Assembly (NCBI GenBank): GCA_017540945.1
Contig: JAFYAB010000113.1
Span: 1-27,184, forward strand
DNA length: 27,184 nucleotides
Source of the DNA: Oscillospiraceae bacterium
GTDB lineage: Bacteria > Bacillota_A > Clostridia > Oscillospirales > Oscillospiraceae
Direction: 5' to 3'
The notes under the pieces were generated by a model, which was not told where the DNA came from, made no database searches, and saw only the letters and a program-made list of their open reading frames with translations. Position 1 is the first letter of the stretch. Each line of letters opens with the position of its first letter. The translations under genes were made by a program, and so were the position numbers. Positions 14,056 through 21,729 of the stretch are shown one piece after another.

Positions 14056-16134
14056 ATGAAGCGCGCATTGATCGTTTTCATGCTGTCTCTTTCCATCCTT
14101 CTGGGCGCTTCCGTCAATTCCGGCGTCCGGCACGAGACCGCTCTGTCCCTCTCTGCCCAGGCGGAGGCCTACTACGTCGGCGAATACAGTGTCGAGGCGC
14201 TGTCCGCGCTTGCGGGCAGCGCCTCTGCGCGCTCTGACGAGGCCTGGAACAGCGCCCTGTGTACGGCCCTGCATACGCTGATGACGGAAAGCTGCAACGC
14301 TTTGCCCAGCTATAACGAGATCCTTTCCCTCTTCCGGAACAGCGACGCCAATGCCGGTTCCGAATCCCCTCTGCGCTTCTATTGCGACGATTTCGGCTCC
14401 TGCAATCAGGAACAGGTCTGGGCTGACGCCCACGGGACCTTCTATCACGATGGAGCGGGCCGGGACCTGCACCATCTTCGACCGGCGGATCCCCAGGCCA
14501 ACTTTACCCGGGGCAGTCAGTGCTTCGGAACGGTACGGGAGCGCTTCGGGCATGTCGAAACCTGGCCCGGGACGGGGGAGCCGGTGTTCTGGATCGCGCC
14601 GGACTGGAAGGACGGGCGGGGCCTGGTGGAGGTCCGGGACGAGATCAAGGGCGATGTGGCCAGAATCCTGCTCTATGTCTATACAGTCTATGGGGAGCCG
14701 GACGGCGGCAATCTGAATCTCTGGACGGATCTGTCGGAGACGGGGAACGGCCTGGAGACCAGCGACGGCCTGCGGGTCATCGAGGACGCGGATACGCTGC
14801 TGGAATGGATGACGCTGGACCCGGTGGACAGCTGGGAGCTGGGCCGAAACGACGTGGTTCAATCCATCCAGGGCAACCGCAATGCTTTCATCGACTACCC
14901 GGAGCTGGCCTTTCTGCTCTTCGACCGGGAGATTCCGGACATGCCCAGTCCTTCCGGCTGGGCCCACAGCTGCTTCTGCACCCTGAGCGCCGCGGCGGAT
15001 CCCCCGGAGGGCGGGAGGGTGACGGTCACGGGCCTGGAGGCGGAAGCCCTTCCGAATCCCGGCTGGACCGTGGAGCGCTGGACGCTGAGCCCGGAGGGAG
15101 CGGCGTCGGTCACCCAGAGCGGCAACCGCTTCAAGCTGTCCTTCCTGCGGGAAGACTGCTGCCTGACGGTCCGCTTCCGGCTGACGGACCCCTGCGTCAA
15201 CGGCCACAGCTGGGACGCCGGTATCGTCGTAGTCCAACCTGGCTGCACAGAGGAGGGGACCAGGACCTATACCTGTACCGTCTGCGGCGCGGAACGGACG
15301 GAAGCTGTTCCGGCTCTGGGACACGATTGGCACAGCACAGCCGTTGCGCCCACCTGTGTTCAGGCGGGGCTTACGGTGGAGTCCTGCTGGCGCTGCGGCC
15401 TGGAGATCGTGACGCCCGTGACCCCGGCCCTGGGCCATGCCTGGGACGCGGGGACGGTTACCCGGCCCCCGACCAAAACCCAGCCGGGGGAGCGGCTGTA
15501 CCGCTGTACACGCTGCGACGCCGTACGGACCGAGGAGATCCCCTTCCGCTTTGTGGACGTACAAAAGGAAAGTCTCTGGTATTTTACCCCCGTCTACTGG
15601 GCCTTGCACTATAATCCGCCCATCACCAGCGGGATCGACGATACCCATTTTGGGCCGCGTCTGCCCTGTACCCGCTGCCAGGTGGTGACCTTCCTGTGGC
15701 GGGCCGCGCACAGCCCCCAGCCGTCGCTGACGGAATCCCCCTTTTCGGATGTTGCTCCGGATGCCTGGTATTACAGCCCTGTGCTCTGGGCCCTGGAACG
15801 GCAGATCACCGCGGGCACCTCGGCCACGGAATTTTCACCGAACAAGCCCTGTACCCGGGCACAGATCGTCACCTTTCTCTGGGTGACGGCGGGCCGACCT
15901 GCGCCGGAATCAGGGGATATGCCCTTTGGGGACGTGGCGCCGGGCGTCTACTATTACAAGCCCGTGCTCTGGGCCGTGGAACAGGGGATCACTGCCGGAA
16001 CCGCCCCCGACACCTTTTCTCCCAACAGGAGCTGCACCCGCGCCGAGGTCGTCACCATGCTTTTTCAGACAGCTGAATCAACAAAAAAGGCCGCCGCCTC
16101 GCACACGCGCAGGGCAGCGGCCTTTTTGGGATAG
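14056..16134 (+). CDS. Secreted endonuclease I-family protein with SLH cell-surface repeats
   Basis: A signal peptide (MKRALIVFMLSLSILLGAS) leads a 692-residue exported protein. Residues about 40-315 match the endonuclease I (NucM/Bsn-like) family: DLHHLRPADPQANFTRGSQCFG (two pieces: D137-LHHLRP, then N-F-T-R-G), KGDVARILLYVYTVYG, and DPVDSWELGRND with VQSIQGNRNAFIDYPE. The expected N-x-E-H-V-W-P active-site motif is instead N117-Q-E119-Q120-V-W-A, so the catalytic His is Gln. Next come three GH.W...C..CG Cys-pair repeats (about 385-490), then three SLH repeats beginning near 499, 563 and 624 for cell-wall attachment. Its role would be extracellular nucleic-acid degradation if active, otherwise binding. 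The start is ATG behind AAGGAG. The last 16 or so codons read through a terminator hairpin. Confidence 0.85.
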   Translation: MKRALIVFMLSLSILLGASVNSGVRHETALSLSAQAEAYYVGEYSVEALSALAGSASARSDEAWNSALCTALHTLMTESCNALPSYNEILSLFRNSDANAGSESPLRFYCDDFGSCNQEQVWADAHGTFYHDGAGRDLHHLRPADPQANFTRGSQCFGTVRERFGHVETWPGTGEPVFWIAPDWKDGRGLVEVRDEIKGDVARILLYVYTVYGEPDGGNLNLWTDLSETGNGLETSDGLRVIEDADTLLEWMTLDPVDSWELGRNDVVQSIQGNRNAFIDYPELAFLLFDREIPDMPSPSGWAHSCFCTLSAAADPPEGGRVTVTGLEAEALPNPGWTVERWTLSPEGAASVTQSGNRFKLSFLREDCCLTVRFRLTDPCVNGHSWDAGIVVVQPGCTEEGTRTYTCTVCGAERTEAVPALGHDWHSTAVAPTCVQAGLTVESCWRCGLEIVTPVTPALGHAWDAGTVTRPPTKTQPGERLYRCTRCDAVRTEEIPFRFVDVQKESLWYFTPVYWALHYNPPITSGIDDTHFGPRLPCTRCQVVTFLWRAAHSPQPSLTESPFSDVAPDAWYYSPVLWALERQITAGTSATEFSPNKPCTRAQIVTFLWVTAGRPAPESGDMPFGDVAPGVYYYKPVLWAVEQGITAGTAPDTFSPNRSCTRAEVVTMLFQTAESTKKAAASHTRRAAAFLG
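16084..16127. terminator. Bidirectional terminator inside the 3' end of the SLH nuclease frame
   Basis: AAAAAGGCCGC (16084-16094) pairs with GCGGCCTTTTT (16117-16127), giving T-runs in both directions. It lies between convergent genes, but the plus-strand stop codon (16132-16134) comes after it. Confidence 0.85.
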
Positions 16135-16141
16135 GAGCGGC

Positions 16142-16639
16142 TCAGGTATTCAGTTCCTTGGATTCAAAGGCCTGGGGATGCAGCTTTACCTGGGGACCGC
16201 AGATCAGCTGGTCCAGCCGGTCGCAGCCGCCGAAGGCCCAGGCGTGGATGGTCCGCATCCCGGCCCCGCAGACTACCCGCTGCAGCCGCTTGCAGTCCTT
16301 GAAGCAGAAGGGAGGAATGGAGCGCACGCCGTCGGGGAGCGCCAGCTCCTCCAGTCCGCAGCGGACGAAGGTGTAGCCCCAGAGCCGGGCGAGGCCCGCG
16401 GGCAGCTGCAGCCGCCGCAGGTTCTCACAGCCGTCAAAGACAAATTCTCCCAGATCGGTGATCGTATCCGGCAGCCGGACTGCCGTGAGCTCCGGATGTC
16501 CTTTGAATACGCCGTCGCCCACCACCGTGACCGGCACGCCGTCCACTGCCGCGGGGATTTCCGCCGCGGCCTCGTCGCCCTGATAGCCGGAGACGCAAAG
16601 GGTTCCGTCGTCGATTTCTTTGTATTGGAATTCCTGCAT
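16142..16639 (-). CDS. BspA-type leucine-rich-repeat protein
   Basis: This 165-residue protein has no signal peptide. From about residue 25 it consists of about 23-residue repeats of the LRR_5/BspA kind (for example ELTAVRLPDTITDLGEFVFDG, here 44-64 or so, then ENLRRLQLPAGLARLWGYTF). The first 25 residues (YKEIDDGTLCVSGYQG) form the cap commonly seen before such repeats. BspA repeats usually mediate protein binding; most members are large surface proteins, so this short, apparently cytoplasmic form is of unknown role. The ATG at 16637-16639 has AGGAGG upstream and a good promoter. It shares the bidirectional terminator with the SLH nuclease gene. Confidence 0.85.
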   Translation of the reverse strand: MQEFQYKEIDDGTLCVSGYQGDEAAAEIPAAVDGVPVTVVGDGVFKGHPELTAVRLPDTITDLGEFVFDGCENLRRLQLPAGLARLWGYTFVRCGLEELALPDGVRSIPPFCFKDCKRLQRVVCGAGMRTIHAWAFGGCDRLDQLICGPQVKLHPQAFESKELNT

Positions 16640-16670
16640 GAGATGCCTCCTGTGGGATTATGATGAGTCC

Positions 16671-16699
16671 ATTATACACGGTCCGCGGGCGCTTGTAAA
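16671..16699 (-). promoter_or_regulatory. Promoter of the leucine-rich-repeat gene
   Basis: On the minus strand TTTACA (16699-16694), a 17-bp spacer and a perfect TATAAT (16676-16671), 31 bp before the start codon. Confidence 0.75.
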
Positions 16700-16701
16700 T
16701 C

Positions 16702-16752
16702 AAAAAAAATAAAAACGGCCTGGCGGAGCGTCCTGCTCACGCGGTCGTTTTT
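16702..16752 (-). terminator. Intrinsic terminator of the 39-residue gene
   Basis: ACGACC/GGCCGT and an inner GCGTGAGC/GCTCCGC form a stem-loop (16715-16748). On the minus strand it is followed by TTTTTATTTTTTTT. It lies 29 bp past the small gene's stop codon. Confidence 0.8.
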
Positions 16753-16780
16753 CTTCGGTATTCCCAGAACCGATCTTCGT

Positions 16781-16900
16781 TTACCGCAGGGTTCTCATCA
16801 TGGAATCGGTAGCGGCAACGTAAATGGTGTTGTTGGTGTTCTGGCCCCGCATGGAGGGCAGAGACAGGATGTGATCCTTCACAAAAGCAAAAATGTTCAT
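16781..16900 (-). CDS. Small peptide gene, 39 residues, unknown function
   Basis: The frame runs from ATG 16898-16900 to TAA 16781-16783. The peptide starts MNIFAFVKDHILSLPSMRG and ends ATDSMMRTLR. It has a strong ribosome binding site (AAAGGAG, 7-8 nt spacing), a near-consensus promoter 48 bp upstream and a dedicated terminator 29 bp downstream, so it has every element of a free-standing gene. The N-terminal 17 residues could form an amphipathic helix (I3, F4, F6, V7, I11, L12, L14); the middle is polar (GQNTNNT). No clear signal-peptide cleavage site or transmembrane segment is visible. I do not recognise the family. It could be a regulatory or secreted peptide. A longer overlapping frame (16737-16976) lacks these signals and is rejected. 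Confidence 0.75.
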   Translation of the reverse strand: MNIFAFVKDHILSLPSMRGQNTNNTIYVAATDSMMRTLR

Positions 16901-16919
16901 GATGTTTCTCCTTTCGATG

Positions 16920-16943
16920 CTTGATGTGGTCTTCTTGATGTGG
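16920..16943 (-). repeat. 10-bp direct repeat in the 5' leader of the small gene
   Basis: On the minus strand CCACATCAAG occurs twice, separated by AAGA, between the -10 box and the ribosome binding site. It may be a regulator-binding site. Confidence 0.6.
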
Positions 16944-16947
16944 CCTT

Positions 16948-16976
16948 ATCATAGCACTCGCGTGCATAAAAGTCAA
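16948..16976 (-). promoter_or_regulatory. Promoter of the 39-residue gene
   Basis: On the minus strand TTGACT (16976-16971), an exact 17-bp spacer and TATGAT (16953-16948). Five of six bases match consensus in each box. Confidence 0.8.
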
Positions 16977-17089
16977 GTATATACAGAATATAAAGGTTTA
17001 TGAACATTCTACAAAATGTGTGCTTCAAATTGTGCAATATAACCAATAAGCGAAAATCCTGTTCCAACAGCCCCCATCTTGTTCAGCAC

Positions 17090-17118
17090 TTGCGAAAGCT
17101 TGCAGAGTGGTGTATACT
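17090..17118 (+). promoter_or_regulatory. Possible promoter of the GNAT gene
   Basis: TTGCGA (17090-17095), a 17-bp spacer and TATACT (17113-17118) lie 40 bp before the start codon. The rest of 16977-17089 is AT-rich with nothing else recognised. Confidence 0.5.
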
Positions 17119-17158
17119 AACATAAATCCCATCATTGACGGAGGAGAGGAGGGAAGAC

Positions 17159-17704
17159 ATGGAGCTGCTGCGCTTTGACCGCTTTGAGGAGCTGGATTTC
17201 CCGAAGCTGATGGAGATCTACCGGGAGAGCAACCTGGAGAACGTTCCGTATTTCTTCCCGGGGGAGCGCGATCAGGAGAGAGGGCTGCGGGCCGTGGAGG
17301 CCGGGTTCCGGGACTATCTGGCAAACGACTTTTTCACCAAGCCCGGCAGGCGCTGTTATGTCCTGAGCGACGGAGGGCGTTGGGCCGCCGGCATTCGTCT
17401 GAGTCCCATTCCGAAGCGGAAAAACGCCTGGTATGCCGAAGCTTTGGAGACCACGCCGACTCTGCGGCGGCGGGGTTACGCCCGGAAGCTGCTGGAGCTG
17501 CTTTTCCGGGACCTGGCAAAGGACGGCCCCTTCGAGATCGCAGACAGCGTCGGCAAAGACAATACGCCCTCGCTGGCATTCCACGAGAGTATGGGCTTTC
17601 AGATCTGTCAGGAAAACGCGGTCAATCCGCTGGACGGGAGCGTAAACCCCGACGCACGAGGCCTGCGTTACCGCTTCGAGGGCAAAACGCGCCTGCTTCG
17701 CTGA
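17159..17704 (+). CDS. GNAT-family N-acetyltransferase
   Basis: This 181-residue protein would transfer an acyl group from acyl-CoA to an amine. The acetyl-CoA pyrophosphate loop is R103-R-R-G106-Y-A-R (R/QxxGxG/A type), preceded by the beta-4 segment AWYAEALETTPTLR and followed by SLAFHESMGFQ, typical of the C-terminal part of the fold. I chose ATG 17159 because GGAGAGGAGGG ends 4-6 nt upstream. A TTG eight codons earlier would place the ribosome binding site inside the coding region. The substrate cannot be predicted. It is alone on its strand between its own promoter and a terminator. Confidence 0.88.
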   Translation: MELLRFDRFEELDFPKLMEIYRESNLENVPYFFPGERDQERGLRAVEAGFRDYLANDFFTKPGRRCYVLSDGGRWAAGIRLSPIPKRKNAWYAEALETTPTLRRRGYARKLLELLFRDLAKDGPFEIADSVGKDNTPSLAFHESMGFQICQENAVNPLDGSVNPDARGLRYRFEGKTRLLR

Positions 17705-17752
17705 AACCGGCGTCCTTCGCCATTCTGTGCGTTGGGAGCTGCCGTCCGAACA

Positions 17753-17791
17753 AAACAGCCTGGACTGCCTTGGGGACAGTCCAGGCTGTTT
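17753..17791. terminator. Bidirectional terminator between GNAT and SLH/M14 genes
   Basis: A perfect 15-bp stem (17753-17767 with 17777-17791) with a 9-nt loop. The flanking T-run is better on the minus strand (TTTTGTT), 6 bp past the SLH/M14 stop codon. It also lies 49 bp past the GNAT stop. Confidence 0.85.
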
Positions 17792-17797
17792 CGCTGT

Positions 17798-20407
17798 TTA
17801 GTTGCCGTCCAGCTCGACTTCTATGTAATCCCGGGGGCTCTTTGTGGCGTTGGGTCCGTTGTAGTGCTGCAGCAGCTCTGTGATGGCGTTCTCAAAGCGC
17901 CAGACGCAGCCGGCGTTGAGGAAGCTGCTGTGACTGCTGATGCCCTTGGGCAGCTCCAGCAGACAGCTGTCGAAGCCCTGCACGAAGCCCGTCCAGCCGG
18001 TCAGGTAACCGCTGCCGCCGGAGAGGTAGGTGTAGGTGCTGTTGGGGAACTGCTTGGCAAAGGCGTTGTAGAGCGTACCCTTGCCGCTGCTGGTGATGAT
18101 CTGCCCGTACCAGCCGTGGGTGTCGACGCAGATGTTGTGGCCGCTGCCCTTGTGGTTCTGGATAAAGCTCGCCAGGGCCCGGGCCTCGGCGCACTGCAGA
18201 GGCGCGGTGCCGTTGAAGTTCCGGGCGTCGGTGCGGGCCTGGAACTTGTAGGGGAAGCAGCGGTTCATATCAATGCCCTTTCCGCTGCCGCTGATCAGCT
18301 GACCGTTGGCGTTGTAGTAGGTGGTGGTACAGCGGCCGGGGCCGTTGCAGGTGGTGCCCAGATAGAGGCCGTCGGGGTTCAGACAGCGGAAGATGTAGAC
18401 GGTCCAGTGGTTCTGCCGCACCAGATCATAGTGGTTTTCCAGGTAGCTTTTGAGCTGATCGGCCAGATAGACCAGCTCCTCTCCGTCCCGGTTCCAGTTG
18501 TCCTCCCAGCCGTGGATGGCGAAGGTCAGGAGCATGACGTTGTTACCGTTGCCGATCTGCCAGACCGTCAGGGGATAGCGGCCGGAGCCGCTGGTGCCGT
18601 ATTGGATCGATTTGATCACGCGATCCAACAGGGTGAAGCGCAAGCGCTCGGAGCGGCGTTCCAGCCGTTTTACCAGCGCCGCGAAGTCGCTGACACTCAG
18701 ATTGCCGCTCAGCTCGGCCTTTCGATCCGTACCGACGCCGCCCATGACGCCGGCCTTGTAAAGGATCATCACGCAGCTGTAATAGGGGCTGTCCGCATTC
18801 AGATCAGGGATGCGCTCCACGGTGTTGACGGCTTCCAACTCCCGGCCCCGCAGGGCCCGCCAGAGATAGAGGGCCGCGTCGCCGCGGGTGACGGCCTTGG
18901 AGCCATCGGCGGGCAGGCTGCTCAGGATCCCGTATGCAAGGGCCTTTTCCAGATAGAGCTGGTCGCTGCCGCCGCTCAGGGGATACTCCACCCGGAAATA
19001 GCTTTCGTAGATTTCCACCGCGGCCCGGACCGCTTGCGCGATCGTGAGGTTTGTGCTGTCCGTCGCGGAGGCCGCGGCAGTCAGATGCTTGTCAAAAATT
19101 GAGAGATCCACATCCGCAAGCTGGAGCGCCGTCCAATCTGATACGGTGCAGACGCCGCTGGCGCCGGCGCAGGAATAGGAAACGCCGTTCAGGGTATCGG
19201 AGCCCGCGCGGCAAACGACAGCGCCGTTTCGAGCGGCGTAGAGCTGGCCGGCTTTGACGTAGAAGGCCTCCGGATATGCGCCAAGGGCATAGAGGGGCTT
19301 GCCGCCATGCAGCAGGATGAGCTCGCCGGTGGCCAGACGCAGCACTTCCGTCCGGGCAGTGCAGACGCCGCTGCTGCCGGCGCAGCTGTAGCTGACGCCG
19401 TGAAACACGCCGGACCCGGCGCTGTGGATCAGATCGCCGTCTTTCGCAAAGAAGAGGTTTGTACCGATGCAGTAGAAGCCGTCGGCCAGGTTGGCGGAAG
19501 CGACCGTGGTGTCCAGCCAGCGCTCCGGCGCCGTGGGGGCCTCGTAATGGGCGGTATGCTGATTGGTGGCCTCCAGCACGTCCAGATAGTACCACTTGCC
19601 GGGGATCACATCCGGGAAGAAGCGGACGGGGATCCCGTCCTCGATGGCCTCCTGGTCGGCATGGCGGTCCAGGAAGCGGTTGAGCATCACCACGGCCTGG
19701 GCCCGGGAGACCGGGTTTTTCGGCCGGAAGCTGCCGTCCGGATAGCCGCTGACCCAGCCCTGCTCATAGGCGATGGCGATGGCCTTCCAGGCCCAGTATT
19801 CGGTGGACACATCCGGAAAGCTCGGCTGGTCCTGGGGCTCCGGGATCCCGGAAAGCTTGCGCAGCACAGCCACCATCTGAGCCCGGCTCACCGAATCGTT
19901 TGGGCCGAAGCTGCCGTCGCTGTAGCCGGAGAAAATCCCTGCGGCCGCCAAAGCGTTGACAGCCTTGGCATACCATTTTCCGGGCTGAATGTCGGGGAAC
20001 ACAGACGGCCCGTCGGGGTAATCGCCAAGCTTATAGATCATGACCGCCAGTTCGGCGCGGCTGACGGTTTTGTTGGGGCGGAAGGAGCCGTCGGTATAGC
20101 CGCTGAGATAGGGCGTATGCACCTCGTCCTCCCGGGGCTCCGGATCGGGCTCGGTCGGCTCCGTGGGCTCCGTTATAACGGGCTCCGTAGGCTCCGTAAC
20201 AACGGGCTCCGTAGGCTCCGTAACAACGGGCTCCGTGGGCTCCGTTATAATGGGCTCCGTGGGCTCCGTAACAACGGGCTCTGTAGGCTCCGTAACAACG
20301 GGCTCGGTCCCAACAGGCTCCGTAACGATCGGTTCCGTCGCGGCGGCGGAAAGGGGAAGCTGGAGCGTCAACAGCAGGAGCAGGAAGATACACAAAAGCT
20401 TTTTCAT
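17798..20407 (-). CDS. SLH-anchored M14-family zinc carboxypeptidase
   Basis: This 869-residue exported protein starts with a signal peptide (about 1-23) and a repetitive Thr-Glu-Pro linker (24-90). SLH repeats follow (about 96-130 partial, 136-185, 197-246, and a partial start near 262). Two Cys-pair repeats with GVSYSCAG.SGVCT come next (about 300-352 and 370-422), then a diverged SLH-like region (about 470-600). The C-terminal M14 domain (about 605-860) has zinc ligands H632-GW-E635 and H764 (128 residues between Glu and His, in the family range), substrate-binding DMNRCFP, and a likely catalytic Glu in LLELPKG (E818). M14 enzymes of this bacterial type often cleave peptidoglycan peptides, so a cell-wall remodelling or peptide-scavenging role is likely. 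The start is behind AAGGAG, 26 bp after DUF4317. Confidence 0.9.
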   Translation of the reverse strand: MKKLLCIFLLLLLTLQLPLSAAATEPIVTEPVGTEPVVTEPTEPVVTEPTEPIITEPTEPVVTEPTEPVVTEPTEPVITEPTEPTEPDPEPREDEVHTPYLSGYTDGSFRPNKTVSRAELAVMIYKLGDYPDGPSVFPDIQPGKWYAKAVNALAAAGIFSGYSDGSFGPNDSVSRAQMVAVLRKLSGIPEPQDQPSFPDVSTEYWAWKAIAIAYEQGWVSGYPDGSFRPKNPVSRAQAVVMLNRFLDRHADQEAIEDGIPVRFFPDVIPGKWYYLDVLEATNQHTAHYEAPTAPERWLDTTVASANLADGFYCIGTNLFFAKDGDLIHSAGSGVFHGVSYSCAGSSGVCTARTEVLRLATGELILLHGGKPLYALGAYPEAFYVKAGQLYAARNGAVVCRAGSDTLNGVSYSCAGASGVCTVSDWTALQLADVDLSIFDKHLTAAASATDSTNLTIAQAVRAAVEIYESYFRVEYPLSGGSDQLYLEKALAYGILSSLPADGSKAVTRGDAALYLWRALRGRELEAVNTVERIPDLNADSPYYSCVMILYKAGVMGGVGTDRKAELSGNLSVSDFAALVKRLERRSERLRFTLLDRVIKSIQYGTSGSGRYPLTVWQIGNGNNVMLLTFAIHGWEDNWNRDGEELVYLADQLKSYLENHYDLVRQNHWTVYIFRCLNPDGLYLGTTCNGPGRCTTTYYNANGQLISGSGKGIDMNRCFPYKFQARTDARNFNGTAPLQCAEARALASFIQNHKGSGHNICVDTHGWYGQIITSSGKGTLYNAFAKQFPNSTYTYLSGGSGYLTGWTGFVQGFDSCLLELPKGISSHSSFLNAGCVWRFENAITELLQHYNGPNATKSPRDYIEVELDGN
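20150..20337 (-). repeat. 24-bp coding minisatellite (Thr-Glu-Pro linker)
   Basis: Imperfect copies of a unit containing GGCTCCGTAACAACGGGCTC (plus strand) encode TEPVVTEP-type repeats. Near-identical neighbouring units suggest copy-number change by slippage or recombination. Confidence 0.85.
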
Positions 20408-20433
20408 CTGGATTTCTCCTTCTTGCGGCAGCG

Positions 20434-21561
20434 TCAGACGACGGCGACGCCGTTGATCTCAATGCCCTCGTCCGCTGCGATGACCACGCAGCGAACGCCG
20501 CCGATCTCCTTCACCTGGACCAGATCCTGTCGGTCCGGATTCACCCGGATCACTACGTCGGGCGTTTTGTATTCCAGCTGGGCAGTGTTCAGCAGGTTTT
20601 GGGGCGGCAGCGCCGTATCGGCGCCAAAGGCCGCCTCATATTTGACCCGGAAGGCGGCTGTCCTGGGCTCGGATATGCCGCTGTGCTCCAATAGCCGGGA
20701 GAGCTCGCCGCAGCTGACCCGCAGGGGCTCCGGATCCCTGGCCTCCTTGTGGGCGGCGGCCAGCTCTCTCAGCTGGCTGTGGACGGTCTGAACCAGCCGG
20801 GGGCTGCATTCCTCGTCCAGGGCTTCGGTCAGAACCTCCCGGAAGGTGTCCTTCTGCACGCCTACGGCCATGGGAGGACGGGCGTGGAAGATCGCGTCGA
20901 TGAACGCATCATAGCTGTGCTCCTTGGAGCGGTTGTAGAGCAGGGCACCGTAAAGGTTCGCTGCCCGGTCGTCAAAGGCGGGGAAGAGGAAGCCCAGCTC
21001 CGGGTTTCCGGCGGCCCAGTCGGCTCCATGGCTCCGGAAGCTTTTTTCCGCGGCCTCGTAGCAGAGGCTGGGCCGCGTCTCCTTCACCGGGCAGATGGAG
21101 CAGAGCAGATAGGAGAACTGGGTCTCGCCGCTGTCGGCGCGCAGGGTCTCGTCCCTGGCCCGGAAGGGCACGTCGTAGACGTCCGCCGCCAACAGGATCA
21201 AATAGTTGCTGTCCGCCAGACGCAGGCTGCCGGCGACCCGTTCGTAGAAGCTCCGGCGGGCCTCCGCGTCCTCCAGACGGCTCTTCAGCAGCTTCATCAG
21301 CAGGGCGTGGCGCTGTCCGTTCAGCACCTCGGCGGTGGGAAAGCTCAGATCGGACAAGGTCCGGCCTATGGAGCCGGAAACGCCCTTGCGCAGCAGATCC
21401 AGATACTTTTCCTGTTCCTGGAGGGGCAGCAGGGCCAGGGAGCCGTCAAACTCCGCCAGGATTTCGCCGAAGCAGCTGACATAGCAGCCGTAGATATGGG
21501 TAATGGCTGTGCGGTCGGCCCGCAGGCGGCGGCGCAGCTCCGATATTTCCTTGTCGATCAT
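20434..21561 (-). CDS. DUF4317 family protein
   Basis: This 375-residue cytoplasmic protein starts MIDKEISELRRRLRADR and continues with THIYGCYVS, which I recognise as the DUF4317 N-terminus common in Clostridia. It also has SNYLILLAADVYDVPFR near 138-154, a short Cys pair (LLCSICPVKE) and a C-terminal segment VVIRVNPDRQDLVQ. There is no signal peptide or membrane segment. No biochemical function is established. The ATG at 21559-21561 has GGAGG upstream and its own promoter. It is 26 bp upstream of the SLH/M14 gene, so the two probably share a transcript. Confidence 0.85.
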   Translation of the reverse strand: MIDKEISELRRRLRADRTAITHIYGCYVSCFGEILAEFDGSLALLPLQEQEKYLDLLRKGVSGSIGRTLSDLSFPTAEVLNGQRHALLMKLLKSRLEDAEARRSFYERVAGSLRLADSNYLILLAADVYDVPFRARDETLRADSGETQFSYLLCSICPVKETRPSLCYEAAEKSFRSHGADWAAGNPELGFLFPAFDDRAANLYGALLYNRSKEHSYDAFIDAIFHARPPMAVGVQKDTFREVLTEALDEECSPRLVQTVHSQLRELAAAHKEARDPEPLRVSCGELSRLLEHSGISEPRTAAFRVKYEAAFGADTALPPQNLLNTAQLEYKTPDVVIRVNPDRQDLVQVKEIGGVRCVVIAADEGIEINGVAVV

Positions 21562-21593
21562 GGGAATTGCCTCCGTGAAATTTTCCGGCCAAT

Positions 21594-21622
21594 ATTATAG
21601 CACAGTTCGCCGCCGATTTCCA
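21594..21622 (-). promoter_or_regulatory. Promoter of the DUF4317-SLH/M14 transcript
   Basis: On the minus strand TGGAAA (21622-21617), a 17-bp spacer and a perfect TATAAT (21599-21594), 32 bp before the start codon. Confidence 0.65.
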
Positions 21623-21670
21623 GGGTTATTTTTGATACGTTTGAAATCTTCAAAATGTTGTGCGGACGGA

Positions 21671-21699
21671 TTGACAATCGAAAAATGGGGTTTTATAAT
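21671..21699 (+). promoter_or_regulatory. Perfect-consensus promoter of the zinc-ribbon gene
   Basis: TTGACA (21671-21676), exactly 17 bp, TATAAT (21694-21699). It is divergent from the DUF4317 promoter. Confidence 0.9.
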
Positions 21700-21729
21700 A
21701 ATTCCAAACACATAGAGAGGAGCAGCCCT

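Noticed and set aside
16737..16976. 79-codon minus-strand frame overlapping the 39-residue gene
   Set aside because: It would start inside the promoter and lacks a ribosome binding site; the 39-residue frame has correctly placed signals.
20150..20337. Possible CRISPR array
   Set aside because: Repeat units abut without unique spacers and are coding (Thr-Glu-Pro linker).
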